Assembly (NCBI RefSeq): GCF_020639365.1
Contig: NZ_JAINUL010000001.1
Coordinates: 8,193,604-8,257,603, forward strand
Reading direction: 5' to 3'
Origin: Streptomyces flavotricini
Lineage (GTDB): Bacteria > Actinomycetota > Actinomycetes > Streptomycetales > Streptomycetaceae
DNA length: 64,000 nt
Position 1 is the stretch's first letter, and every line of letters begins with the position of its first letter. The position numbers and the translations under genes were made by a program. A model generated the notes under the pieces. That model saw only the letters and a list, made by a program, of their open reading frames with translations, was not told the origin of the DNA and made no database searches. This document shows positions 53,164-61,950 of this stretch, in pieces.

Positions 53164-53937
53164 ATGGGAGCCGTGGTCGAGGCTGTGCCCGCCTTCTGGT
53201 GCCGGGCTCCCAGTCAGGGCAATGTCGGCGACAGGCTCACTCCCTGGCTGGTCCGGCGGATCTGCGGCGCCCCGGCCCGGTGGGTCGCGCCGCACGCACC
53301 GGGGCGCAAGCACTTCGTCACCGGCAGCGTGGTCTCCCTCGCGGGACCGGGCGCCGTCGTCTGGGGAGCCGGGGTGATGTGCGCCGGTGAGGACATCGAC
53401 CCGCGGGCCGATCTGGTCGCCGTACGCGGCCCCCTCACCCGGGAGGCGGCCCTGCGCTCCGGGGCGGCCTGTCCGCCGGTCTACGGGGACCCCGCTCTGC
53501 TGGTCCCCCGTTTCCTGCCCCGCGGTGGCCGGGGTACCGGGCGGCGTCCCGCCGTCGTGCCGCATTTCGCCGACAAGGCTGGTGCGCGGCTCGGCACTCC
53601 GGCCGGCTGGCGGCTCGTCGACGTGCAGCGGCCGGTCGAGGAGGTCGTCGAGCAGCTCGTACGGGCGCCTCTGATCGCCTCGTCGAGCCTGCACGGGATC
53701 ATCCTCGGCCACGCCTACGGGATCCCCGCCGTCTGGATCCGCTACCGGGACCTGCCCAGCGGTGACGGGAGCAAGTTCCACGACTATTTCCTTTCGGTCG
53801 GGGTGCCGGTCCCACCGCCCGTGTCCGTCGGCCGGACAGGCGCGGGGCTGGATTCGGCGGCGCTCGCCGATTTCGCGACGCTTCCGGCGCGACTTCCGGA
53901 CCTCGACCTGCTCCTGGAGAGGTGCCCGTTCCGTTGA
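53164..53937 (+). CDS. Polysaccharide pyruvyl transferase family protein
   Basis: A 257-residue member of the PS_pyruv_trans family (CsaB/GumL/AmsJ type), which adds ketal pyruvate from PEP to sugars. Family features are QGNVGDRLTPWLVRRI, FVTGSVVSLAGPGAVVWGAG, DLVAVRGPLTREA, and SSSLHGIILGHAYGIPAVWI near the C-terminus. It is shorter than average (about 300 or more). Starts at ATG 53164, or GTG 53173. The 3' end overlaps the beta-hydroxylase-like gene. Confidence 0.85.
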   Translation: MGAVVEAVPAFWCRAPSQGNVGDRLTPWLVRRICGAPARWVAPHAPGRKHFVTGSVVSLAGPGAVVWGAGVMCAGEDIDPRADLVAVRGPLTREAALRSGAACPPVYGDPALLVPRFLPRGGRGTGRRPAVVPHFADKAGARLGTPAGWRLVDVQRPVEEVVEQLVRAPLIASSSLHGIILGHAYGIPAVWIRYRDLPSGDGSKFHDYFLSVGVPVPPPVSVGRTGAGLDSAALADFATLPARLPDLDLLLERCPFR

Positions 53938-54752
53938 CAGCACACGAAGACGACGTGGACCAGGGCCTGCGCCGGATCCTCCACGGCATCCGGGACGCCA
54001 ACTACCACCGCCCCGGCATCCGTTGCCTGCGGCTGCTGGAGGCCGGGCCCGGCACCGCCGCGAGCCTGGCCGCCGAGGTGGCGCTGCTGCGATCTCGGCA
54101 GCGCCCTTCGTTGGCCGGCGCCCCCGGCCATGTGACGGCGTGGACCGGTCCCCGAGGCCGGGTCGAGCAGTTCAGCCTGCTCAACGCCTCCGGCCGCTGC
54201 GACGACTTCTCCCGCGACCACGACCTGTCCTGCTTCGGCAAGCGCTTCCACCACGGCGCGCACCACCCCGCCCTGGCCGCGCTGATCGGTTCCCTGCCGC
54301 ACCTGGTCAACTTCCGGGTCAACGTGCTGGGGCCGGGTGCTTCGCTGTCCCCGCACGAAGAGCACAGCGTCGTACGGACGCGGTCGGGCGCGGTGGGCAT
54401 CCGGGCCCGCTTTCACCTGCCTCTGACCACCCACCCCGCGGCGACGCTGACGCTGGACGGGGACGTGCACCACTTGGCGGCCGGATCGGTGTACCTCGTC
54501 AACCACGGCTGCGTGCACGCCGCCGAGAACGGCGGGCCCGCTGAACGTGTCCACCTGGTCTGGGACATGCTGCTGACGGTGGACGCGGCGGCTGCCGTGT
54601 TCGGGCCGGGCCCGGCGCCGGTGGGCCTGACCCGGACCCGCCGGCGCACCCAGCCGCCCGTCGGACGCCGCACGGTCACCGGGTGGGAGCGCATCGCGCC
54701 GCAGGTCCGGGAAGCCGAGGCTCGGAACCTCGGCCTGCTCGCGGTGCAGTAG
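53922..54752 (+). CDS. Aspartyl/asparaginyl beta-hydroxylase-like Fe(II)/2OG oxygenase
   Basis: A 276-residue protein whose C-terminal half matches the AspH family double-stranded beta-helix: SLSPHEEHSVVR (H145 as first iron ligand), a RARFHLPLTTH strand, LAAGSVYLVNHG and the distal VHAAENGG (H199) followed by R209 for 2OxoGlutarate. AspH enzymes hydroxylate Asp/Asn beta-carbons or free amino acids and peptides. Starts at GTG 53922, or TTG 53934 overlapping the upstream stop. Co-transcribed with the pyruvyl transferase; converges on the sulfotransferase fusion gene with a 23-bp gap. Confidence 0.82.
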   Translation: MPVPLTAHEDDVDQGLRRILHGIRDANYHRPGIRCLRLLEAGPGTAASLAAEVALLRSRQRPSLAGAPGHVTAWTGPRGRVEQFSLLNASGRCDDFSRDHDLSCFGKRFHHGAHHPALAALIGSLPHLVNFRVNVLGPGASLSPHEEHSVVRTRSGAVGIRARFHLPLTTHPAATLTLDGDVHHLAAGSVYLVNHGCVHAAENGGPAERVHLVWDMLLTVDAAAAVFGPGPAPVGLTRTRRRTQPPVGRRTVTGWERIAPQVREAEARNLGLLAVQ

Positions 54753-54775
54753 CAGTAGCCGTGGCAGGAGGGGTT

Positions 54776-56983
54776 TCAGTACAGGGTCCTGCGGAACTCG
54801 GCGGGAACGTAGTGGAACAGCAGCGAGGTGTGCGTGCTCCCGTCGGGCAACGGCGGGCGCCCGTGTGGCACCGTGGTCCCCCTGAAGAGGACGGCCTGAC
54901 CGGGCCGCTGGACCAGGCTGACCTCGCCCTGCGGGGTTCCCAGGTGCAGCGGCCAACCGCCCTCGATGCCCGGGCCCGACTCCCCGAGCAGCAGGGACAC
55001 GGTGTACTCGCACTGCTCCCGGTCCACGTGGCGGCCCAGGACCGCGCCGCCGCGGTACGCCGAGACGTAGGAGTACGAGGGGCGTACCGGCCGGCCCGCG
55101 ATCCGCCCCACCAGGGCGCGGAACTGGTGGTGGAAGAAGCGGGACAGGGACTCGTTGTACCAGCCGTAGCGGCCGGCGACCTGGGCGTCCCCCAGCGGCC
55201 ACGAGCCGGTGGCGATGAGCCGCTCGTAGTAGTCGAGCAGGGCCAAGCGGTGCCGGGGGTGGACCATGCGGTCGATCCGGCACACGCCGTTGCGCTCGAA
55301 GTCCGCGGCGGCCACGGCCCGGGCGGTGTCGGCCCTGGTCGCGTCCCGGGCGCGCAGCCCGGCCGACCCCAGCGCCCCGGCCCGGGCGAGGGCGGCGCGC
55401 AGCCGCGCGGGGAGCGCCGGTGAAAGGGGCCGTCCCGGGACCAGGGTGCGCAGCGCCCAGAAGTCTTCGAGGCGGACCCAGAACGGGGCGAGTGCGCCGG
55501 TTGACGGGTCGTCGGTCCACAGGATCGGCCGGTCGGGCAGGAACCGGTCCCGGAACCGGGCCCGGCCCGCGAGGCCCAAGGGGATGGTGACCCCGTCCTG
55601 GAGGACCACGGCCGGGTCGAGGAGCGGGTGTTCCGGCTCGGGGCCGGGCGCCGGGGCCGAGGCGTCGTCCACGGGTCCGGCCAGCGGGGAGCCGTCATCC
55701 GCGGCGCCGTCGTCGAGCCAGCACACGTAGGAAGGCCGCCGGGGCAGGCCGCGGACGGTTCGGGGCATGGGCGGGGTACGTCCGTTCGTCAGGCGCCGGC
55801 AAGTGGACGCCACGGTGTCGAGGGCTGACGGGTCGAAGCCGGGTGTACTGCGCCACTTGCCGGGGCGCGGAGGCGTGATCGTCGTCGCGGAGAGCGGCAG
55901 GTCCCGGCCGGGCGGACCGGCGGGCAGCCCGAGTTCCCGCTCCAGCCACCGGATCGTCCGGGCCGGAGCCGCGCTCAGCTCGGCGTAGTCGAGATCCACC
56001 CAGCGGATGTCGGGAGGCCCGGCGGCACGGCTGTCCAGTACCGCTTCCGTGGCGGCCGCCCACTGGCGGGCCGCGATCCGGGACAGGTCGTCGCCGAGCC
56101 CTCGCCGCCAGCCCGGCGGCAGCAGCAGGTGCCAGGCCCGCCGGGGCCAGCCGGGCAGGTCCGGGATGTTGACGAACCCCGGATGGGCCCAGGCCCGCAC
56201 CATGCTGGCCACGGTGTCGCGCGGGTCGCGGTGCAGGTGTACGACGGTGGCGTCCGGGAACAGCCGTAGCAGGAAGGGCAGCCGCAGGCAGTTCTCCGGG
56301 GTCTTCTCCAGCAGCCTCGGCGGCGGATCCTGGGGGCCGCCGCGGTCCGGCCAGTTCCGGCCCCGCGCATCGCGCAGCCCGGCTAGGAAGCCCGCGCGTA
56401 CGGCCCCGCCGTACCGGTCGGCGTGCGCGGCGTCCAGGGCGTGCGAGGCGTACCCGCCGGCCGCCGGGTGGAGGCCCGGTACGCCTTCGATGACGCCCTC
56501 GCTCTCCCCGCCGACCGTCCACAGGCCGGGGTGCCGGGCGAGGGCTTCGTACAGGGCCGTGCTGCCCGAGCGCGGCGGCGCGACGATGATCACGGGCGCG
56601 GTGCCCGTGGTCGGCGCCCCCGCCGCGCGGACCGGCCGTACGGCACCGGTGACGGGCGGGCCCAGACGGCCGAGTGCCGGGTCGTGCGCGCCCCGGAACG
56701 ACGCTGCCGCGGGCTCGGACGCGAAGAGGTACCGGGCGCGTACACCGCCTGCGTCGGGCTGCACTGCACGCGCGAGGAGTCCCGCGACCCGGGGGAAGAG
56801 GGCGTGGTGCAGGGCGCGGGCTTCGGGGCGTGCCCTGCCCGAGGGGAGCGCCACGCGGGCGACCACGGCCCAGGCGAGGGCGTCGGCACCGGCCTCGGCA
56901 GGCCCGGCCTGGTCTTGGGCCCGGGCCCGTGTCGCGGCCCGCGCCGCCCCCGCCCGGGTGGCTCCGGTCTCCCGGTCGCTCAC
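54776..56983 (-). CDS. Fusion protein: sulfotransferase plus 2OG-Fe(II) oxygenase
   Basis: A 735-residue two-domain enzyme. Residues about 130-400 form a PAPS-dependent sulfotransferase: the 5'-phosphosulfate loop APPRSGSTALYEAL (136-142 core) and the 3'-phosphate motif VVHLHRDPRDTVASM. Residues about 480-735 form a 2OG-Fe(II) oxygenase with H652-x-D654 (RHVDREQCEYT) and distal H707 (TVPHGRPP). Both sets of key residues are intact. The GTG start overlaps the upstream oxygenase stop by 4 bp. The fusion suggests hydroxylation followed by sulfation of the same site. Confidence 0.85.
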   Translation of the reverse strand: MSDRETGATRAGAARAATRARAQDQAGPAEAGADALAWAVVARVALPSGRARPEARALHHALFPRVAGLLARAVQPDAGGVRARYLFASEPAAASFRGAHDPALGRLGPPVTGAVRPVRAAGAPTTGTAPVIIVAPPRSGSTALYEALARHPGLWTVGGESEGVIEGVPGLHPAAGGYASHALDAAHADRYGGAVRAGFLAGLRDARGRNWPDRGGPQDPPPRLLEKTPENCLRLPFLLRLFPDATVVHLHRDPRDTVASMVRAWAHPGFVNIPDLPGWPRRAWHLLLPPGWRRGLGDDLSRIAARQWAAATEAVLDSRAAGPPDIRWVDLDYAELSAAPARTIRWLERELGLPAGPPGRDLPLSATTITPPRPGKWRSTPGFDPSALDTVASTCRRLTNGRTPPMPRTVRGLPRRPSYVCWLDDGAADDGSPLAGPVDDASAPAPGPEPEHPLLDPAVVLQDGVTIPLGLAGRARFRDRFLPDRPILWTDDPSTGALAPFWVRLEDFWALRTLVPGRPLSPALPARLRAALARAGALGSAGLRARDATRADTARAVAAADFERNGVCRIDRMVHPRHRLALLDYYERLIATGSWPLGDAQVAGRYGWYNESLSRFFHHQFRALVGRIAGRPVRPSYSYVSAYRGGAVLGRHVDREQCEYTVSLLLGESGPGIEGGWPLHLGTPQGEVSLVQRPGQAVLFRGTTVPHGRPPLPDGSTHTSLLFHYVPAEFRRTLY

Positions 56984-58344
56984 TGCCGGTGGATCCAGCC
57001 CGTGACGCTGAAGCGGCCGTCCGCGAACGCCTTGCTCGGCACCCGGACCGGGAGTACCTCGTGGTCGTGCCTGCTCGGGAAGAACATCGCGAGGTTGGCG
57101 CGCGGCACGATCGTTTGGCTGCGGTCCGTGGCGACCACCCTCCCGTCCTCCGGGACCGTCTCGAACACCCGCAGCTCGCCGCCCGAGAACCTGCGGGGCT
57201 CTCCGGAGAAGAAGTACACGAAGGTCAGCTCGCGGGTGTCCCCGTCGTCGCTGTCGCGGTGCATTCCGAAGTAGTCCCGGTCGCCGTTGGCGGTCACCTG
57301 GAGTTCGATGCGGCCCAGCGGGAATGCCGGAAGGTTCAGCCGGCCGCTGATCTGCTGGAGGTGCTCCTTGATGCGCTCCGTGAACAGGGCTTCGTAGGGC
57401 CCCAGTTCGTTGAGGACAAGACTGCGGCGCACCCGCTCGTCCACCACCGCCGAACCGCCGGATCCGGACATCCGCACCGTGGCGGGCTTGAAGTCGGCTT
57501 CCCGGTCCAGCACGTACGCGCGGAACGCGTCGTGCTCCGAGGCGCTGAGGAACTCCCGTACGCCCTGGGCCACCTCGGCGACCGGATCCCGTTCGTAGCG
57601 GCCGGTGCCCGTCGGCACGCCGGCGGGCTTGCTGTAGTGGCCGCCGCGGACCAGCCGGGCGATCTCGGACGGGACGGAGGGCCGGTCCACCACCCATTCC
57701 GCACGCGAGCCCAGGTAGACCGTGTTGTGGAAGGCCGCGTTGAGCGCGAACACCTCGTCGTCCAGGGCGCCCGCGAGCACGTCGACCGTGTCGGCCTCGG
57801 CCAGGCCCAGCCGGTTCAGCAGCTCACCGGCCGGGGCGCGGTACGTGAGGTAGCGCGCGGCCTCGGTGAGGAAGGCGTCCTCCGTCCGTTCGAAGCCGAC
57901 GCGGCGCAGCGTCAGGTCCGCCAGCCGTGATTCCTCGGCGACGAGGTAGTGCACCTCGGCGTTCGGGTCGACGGCCAGCGTCTCCAGGGCTTCCTTGTAG
58001 ACGGCGGCGCAGAGTCCTACGTTCGTCAGGTCCTCGTCGGCGACGTGCACGGGGCTCAGGCCCCAGCATCCGTCGCCGACCAGGTGGGTCTGCACGAAGG
58101 CGACGATGTTGCGGGCGCCCAGCCCCCACGGTGGCCAGGGCCGGTCCCGGACAGCGGCGAAGACCTGCGAATCGCCTTCGCAGAACAGGGGCAGGACGAC
58201 CTCGTCCATCAGGTGGGGTGCGCCGACCCTCCGGAAGAACGTGTACAGGGCCGCCTTGGCGGTCTCGCTCAGCTCGTCGAAGATCTCGATCCGCGTGCCG
58301 CCGTTGCCATCCGTGTAGAAGTCGCGTCTGATGGTCGGGATCAT
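56980..58344 (-). CDS. Fusion protein: GNAT-like domain plus 2OG-Fe(II) oxygenase
   Basis: A 454-residue protein. Residues about 1-195 resemble a degenerate acetyltransferase fold (NAEVHYLVAEESRLADLTLR, then VGFERTEDAFL). Residues 240-454 form a prolyl-4-hydroxylase-like 2OG-Fe(II) oxygenase: H362-x-D364 (FGMHRDSDD), GGELRVFE, H428 (SRHDHEVLPVR), then the RFSVTGWIH end. GGAGAGG precedes the ATG at 58344. It is translationally coupled to the sulfotransferase fusion downstream and divergent, 20 bp away, from a glycosyltransferase gene. Confidence 0.85.
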   Translation of the reverse strand: MIPTIRRDFYTDGNGGTRIEIFDELSETAKAALYTFFRRVGAPHLMDEVVLPLFCEGDSQVFAAVRDRPWPPWGLGARNIVAFVQTHLVGDGCWGLSPVHVADEDLTNVGLCAAVYKEALETLAVDPNAEVHYLVAEESRLADLTLRRVGFERTEDAFLTEAARYLTYRAPAGELLNRLGLAEADTVDVLAGALDDEVFALNAAFHNTVYLGSRAEWVVDRPSVPSEIARLVRGGHYSKPAGVPTGTGRYERDPVAEVAQGVREFLSASEHDAFRAYVLDREADFKPATVRMSGSGGSAVVDERVRRSLVLNELGPYEALFTERIKEHLQQISGRLNLPAFPLGRIELQVTANGDRDYFGMHRDSDDGDTRELTFVYFFSGEPRRFSGGELRVFETVPEDGRVVATDRSQTIVPRANLAMFFPSRHDHEVLPVRVPSKAFADGRFSVTGWIHRQ

Positions 58345-58364
58345 GGCCTCTCCTGCCGATTCGA

Positions 58365-59369
58365 GTGGGGGGACGACGGTTGGACCTTGCTGTGGGTACG
58401 GGCCTCGACACTGGCGCGGGCACCGGCGTGGGCGCGGGTCAGGGCGGGTACACGCCCTTCGTGCGGGTGACCGGGCCGGGTGGCGAACAGCTGCCGTGGG
58501 TCTTGGTCCGCGCGCCCGTCGTGACGCGCGCACACCACCTGCGGCTGGCCGCCCTGGCCCGCGCCGGCGTCCGGTTCGCCGGAGTCACCAGCCATCTGGG
58601 GTTCCCCGGCCCGCCTTGGCGGGACGAGCGCGACTACGGGCTGCTGTGCGAGGCGTGGTTGCACTGCTTCCGCGATCCGGAGCACTTCCTGCCGCCGGAC
58701 GGCCCCCGGCTGCTGACGAGCGAGTCCGATTTCACGGACCCGCTCCGCGTGGATCCGGCCCGGTTGGCTGTCGGGGCTGTCGGGGCTGCCGGGGCTGGGA
58801 CGGAGGGGGCGGCAGGTCCGGACATCGTGCACGTGTCCGGCCGTGAGCCGTGGCGGCAGGAGGCGAAGAACTGGCCGCTCGCCGCGCGCTGCCTGCGCAG
58901 GCTGGCCCGGGAGACGGGGCTGCGGATCCTGGTGGTCGACGCGCCGGCCGGGGTGGAGCCGATCTGCGGCGTACGCATGGTCGGGCCGCTGCCGTGGCGG
59001 CGGCTGCTCGCGGTCATCGCGGGGGCACGGGCCCTGTTCGTACCGGCCGTGATCGACGCCTCGCCCCGGGTGCTCGCCGAAGCCCTGTGCCTCGACGTAC
59101 CGGTCGTCGTCAACCGGGCGATCCTCGGCGGCTGGCAGTACGTCAACCCGTTCACCGGGGTGTTCTTCGACGGGGAGGACGACGCGGTGGCGGCGGTACG
59201 GGCCGTGCTCGACGCCCGACAGCGGCCACGCGCCTGGTTCGCGGCGCACCACGGGCCGGCCCGGGCCGGGGCCCGCGTCCTGCGTCTGTTGAGCGCCCTG
59301 GACGACTCCTTGCCGGGTTCCCTCACGCACGTGCTGCTCACCCCCGACCAGGGACCGGGGACACGTTGA
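58365..59369 (+). CDS. Glycosyltransferase (GT4-like)
   Basis: A 334-residue protein with a GT-B donor-binding half at the C-terminus: HVSGREPWRQEAKNWPLA, VRMVGPLPWRRLLAVIAGA, and FVPAVIDASPRVLAEALCL with the E of the EX7E-type motif, then NRAILGGW. The N-terminal acceptor half is short. The start may be GTG 58365 or, with a better-placed GGGGGGA, TTG 58380. Its 3' end overlaps the convergent DUF1826-like gene by 32 bp. Confidence 0.7.
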   Translation: MGGRRLDLAVGTGLDTGAGTGVGAGQGGYTPFVRVTGPGGEQLPWVLVRAPVVTRAHHLRLAALARAGVRFAGVTSHLGFPGPPWRDERDYGLLCEAWLHCFRDPEHFLPPDGPRLLTSESDFTDPLRVDPARLAVGAVGAAGAGTEGAAGPDIVHVSGREPWRQEAKNWPLAARCLRRLARETGLRILVVDAPAGVEPICGVRMVGPLPWRRLLAVIAGARALFVPAVIDASPRVLAEALCLDVPVVVNRAILGGWQYVNPFTGVFFDGEDDAVAAVRAVLDARQRPRAWFAAHHGPARAGARVLRLLSALDDSLPGSLTHVLLTPDQGPGTR

Positions 59370-60231
59370 GCACCAGCCTCGCCATGCCGCGCATGGGAGA
59401 GCGGTGGATCCACACGTCGGTCACCGGATGCACGGACCAGTGCCGTCGTACGTCGAGGTGCCGGAAGAAGACGGTCGCGTCGGCCGGCACCCGCCGGACG
59501 ACGGCACCCGGCCGCAGGAACGACGGGTTCCCGTCCATCGCGCAGAGCTCGGCGAGGGCGGTCCCATCGGGTCCGTCGGCCCGTCGCTCGCGCTCCGCCT
59601 GCCGCGACAGCCGCTCGCGGCGTGCCAGGTAGGTGTAGAACTCGCCCATGCCGAGGACGTCTTCGCAGGCGACGTACTCGGTGGTCGGGCCGTTGTATAC
59701 CCGTACGGCCCCGACCGTGGGACTCTGCGGCGGCACCGTGTCCACGTGGAAGCCGCACCGCCGCGTGGGGGCCTCGGTGAACACGCGCACCATCACCTTG
59801 TCCGTCCCCGCCGTGTCCACGACCCGGGCCAGGATCCCGGCCATGGCATCGGCGAGGGGAGCCGCGACGGAGGCGGGAGAACCGGCCAGTGCGGTGTGCG
59901 CCCAGCCGGTGAACTCGTCGGGCGTGACCGAGGGCAGGGTGGTGCGGGGGATGACCAGCCGTTCCCCGGACACGAGCTCGGCCAGTTCCTGCAGCCACGG
60001 CTCGCGGCGGCCGTCGGGGACGATGACCGCGCTCAGCGCGGGATCAGCCGCGAGACGGGCGGCATCGGCTGCCGTCACCCCGTGCAGGACACCGGCGACG
60101 GCCGTGTTCCGGGAGCTGGAGACCACGAACGGCAGGCTACTCGGCGCCACGGCGGGCGCCCGCCCGACAGGCTGGTCCGGCGGCGGCGGAACCCGTACGG
60201 TCGAAGCTAGGCGTTCAAAATCGTCGTCCAC
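59338..60231 (-). CDS. DUF1826-like putative Fe(II)-binding protein
   Basis: A 297-residue protein. The centre CGFHVDTVPP (H162-x-D164), VRVYNGPTTEYV and the later VFFRHLD and SVHP histidines resemble DUF1826 proteins, which share an HxD arrangement with non-heme iron enzymes. The first 30 residues are Pro/Ala-rich. The GTG at 60231 has a poor ribosome-binding site, so a downstream start is possible. It overlaps the convergent glycosyltransferase gene by 32 bp. Activity is not known; it may be a further oxygenase of this locus. Confidence 0.65.
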   Translation of the reverse strand: MDDDFERLASTVRVPPPPDQPVGRAPAVAPSSLPFVVSSSRNTAVAGVLHGVTAADAARLAADPALSAVIVPDGRREPWLQELAELVSGERLVIPRTTLPSVTPDEFTGWAHTALAGSPASVAAPLADAMAGILARVVDTAGTDKVMVRVFTEAPTRRCGFHVDTVPPQSPTVGAVRVYNGPTTEYVACEDVLGMGEFYTYLARRERLSRQAERERRADGPDGTALAELCAMDGNPSFLRPGAVVRRVPADATVFFRHLDVRRHWSVHPVTDVWIHRSPMRGMARLVLNVSPVPGRG

Positions 60232-60615
60232 CGGGAGCGGAGCCCAACGAGGTGGTCAGCCTGAGCGCCGGACCGAGCCGTCCGCCTCCCCACCGACCAG
60301 CCTCCGGCTCCCCCCGCTCCGGCTTCTCCCCGGTCTCCCACCACAGCGCCCGCGGCATCGACATCGCCCTCCGCCAACGCCCCAGCGCCAGCCGGTCAGG
60401 GGACGTGGCGCCCGTTCTCCCCGATGAGGAGTCGCTCCGCGGCCGGATCGTCGCGCGAGGTGCGTCGGCGGTGCCCCCGGTGGGCCGAACCGCGCTCATG
60501 ACACGGATATTGACTAGCAATTATGACTGCCTTGACAGTGATTCGTGGTCAAATCTAGAGTTCGGTCAGGGCTCCCTGTGGGCCCGCGTCCAGAGGGTTG
60601 CCGATAGGGGTAAAT
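60232..60615. other. Divergent promoter region
   Basis: About 380 bases between the DUF1826-like and aminotransferase genes. The segment 60498-60565 is markedly AT-rich for this genome and carries the aminotransferase promoter. No gene seen. Confidence 0.45.
60532..60561 (+). promoter_or_regulatory. Promoter of the class IV aminotransferase gene
   Basis: A perfect TTGACA at 60532-60537 and TAGAGT at 60556-60561 with an 18-base spacer form a housekeeping-type promoter. TTGAC (60532-60536) and GTCAA (60548-60552) make a short inverted repeat that could be an operator. Confidence 0.6.
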
Positions 60616-61566
60616 GTGTCTTCTGAATACGGGCATTTGATTTGGCGCAACGGCACCTTCATGCCGTGGGAAGAGGCGACGGTCCACATCAGTTCCGTCG
60701 GACACGCCTCGGTCTCCGCCGCGTTCGAGGGCGTGCACTCCTACTGGAGCGCCGAGCGGGGCGTCCTGCACGGCTTCCGGCTCCGCGACCACATGCAGCG
60801 GCTGCTGGACTCGCTCCGGCTGAGCTGGCTGGAGCCCGAGTTCGACGCGGTCGCGCTCGTCGCCGCCACCGTCGAGCTGCTCGCCTCGTGGGAGGCCAGC
60901 GGCAAGGACCTCTACGTGCGCCCGTGGGGATTCGCCGCCGGGACGCACAAGGAGCAGATGGTGCCGCGCGGCACTCCGGCCGAGATAGCCATCGAGACCT
61001 GGGAGTTCGAGAGCAAGCTCGGCCGGGGGCGCACCTGCACGCTCGCCGTCAGCTCCTGGCCCCGCTTCAACCCGGGTGCCTCTCCGGCGTCGATGAAGGT
61101 GTTCTCGAACTACCACAACGGCCGGCTGGGCAATGTCGACGCCCGGGCCCGCGGCGCCGACTGGCCCGTCTTCCTCAACGGCGCCGGGAACGTCACGGAA
61201 TCGTCGGGCTCGTGCATCGCCCTGGTCAAGGGAGGTCGGATCATCACCCCGGACCTGTCCAGCGGGGTCCTGGACAGCATCACCCGCAAGACCTTGTTCC
61301 AGCTGGCAGAGGAGGAACTCGGCCTGACCGTCGAGGCCCGGCCCGTGGAGCGCACGGAGCTGTACCTCGCCGACGAGATCTTCCTGATGGGCACAGCGGC
61401 GGAGGTGCTGCCGGCCGTGGAGGTCGACGGGTTCCGCCTCGGGGACGGCAAGACCGCGGGGGAGGTCACGCGGGCGCTGGAAGCGTGCTACCACGACACG
61501 GTCCGCGCCGTCACCGCCAAGCACGACGAGTGGCTCACTCCCGTTCCGGCGGCGCCGGCACGCTGA
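60616..61566 (+). CDS. Class IV aminotransferase (branched-chain aminotransferase-like)
   Basis: A 316-residue PLP enzyme of fold type IV: start LIWRNGTFMPWEEATVHIS and HASVSAAFEGVHSYW, PLP-lysine K161 in MKVFSNYHNGRLG, and NVTESSGSCIALV with the conserved Glu. It should transaminate branched or aromatic 2-oxo acids, or act as a D-amino-acid or aminodeoxychorismate-type enzyme. AGGGG before GTG 60616 decides the start over TTG 60598. Its 3' end overlaps the convergent LigA-like gene by 32 bp. Confidence 0.88.
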   Translation: MSSEYGHLIWRNGTFMPWEEATVHISSVGHASVSAAFEGVHSYWSAERGVLHGFRLRDHMQRLLDSLRLSWLEPEFDAVALVAATVELLASWEASGKDLYVRPWGFAAGTHKEQMVPRGTPAEIAIETWEFESKLGRGRTCTLAVSSWPRFNPGASPASMKVFSNYHNGRLGNVDARARGADWPVFLNGAGNVTESSGSCIALVKGGRIITPDLSSGVLDSITRKTLFQLAEEELGLTVEARPVERTELYLADEIFLMGTAAEVLPAVEVDGFRLGDGKTAGEVTRALEACYHDTVRAVTAKHDEWLTPVPAAPAR

Positions 61567-61831
61567 AGCGCGGCTCGGCCGCCCGGATGCGGGCGGCGTA
61601 GAGCGCGGGGTCGAGGCCCAGTACGCGGAAGGCCGCCAGCCGTACGAGCAGCACCGGGTGGGCCCCGCGGCGGTACAGCGCGGCGACGTCGCCCCGCAGC
61701 AGCTCGTCCCGCTCGTCGGCGGTCAGCGGGCGGTCCGCGAGCTCCCGCCGCGGGTCCGCCCGCAGCCGTTCCAGGGTTCCCGGCTCGTACGCGATGTCGT
61801 AGCAGAGGCGGTCGATCGCGTGGACGCTCAT
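61535..61831 (-). CDS. LigA-like small subunit of an extradiol dioxygenase
   Basis: A 98-residue helical protein resembling protocatechuate 4,5-dioxygenase alpha subunits (LigA): LCYDIAYEPGTLERLRADPR, PLTADERDELLRGDVAALY and GAHPVLLVRLA. LigA lids the LigB active site. The LigB-like gene lies just upstream on the same strand, which supports the call. AGGGGG-type site precedes ATG 61831. Confidence 0.8.
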   Translation of the reverse strand: MSVHAIDRLCYDIAYEPGTLERLRADPRRELADRPLTADERDELLRGDVAALYRRGAHPVLLVRLAAFRVLGLDPALYAARIRAAEPRFSVPAPPERE

Positions 61832-61950
61832 CAGGGGGTCCTTTCGTCGTGTGTGGTGTGACCTGTGCGGCTCCGGCACGCGTCGATCGCGTTCCGGAGC
61901 CGTTCGCCTCGCCCGCACCGTGCGGGAACGCGCGGCCGGCCCGCGGAGGT

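Noticed and set aside
56984..57697. N-terminal extension of the sulfotransferase fusion to 973 residues
   Set aside because: It would overlap the GNAT/oxygenase gene completely in another frame; the GTG at 56983 with the GTGA overlap is the natural start.
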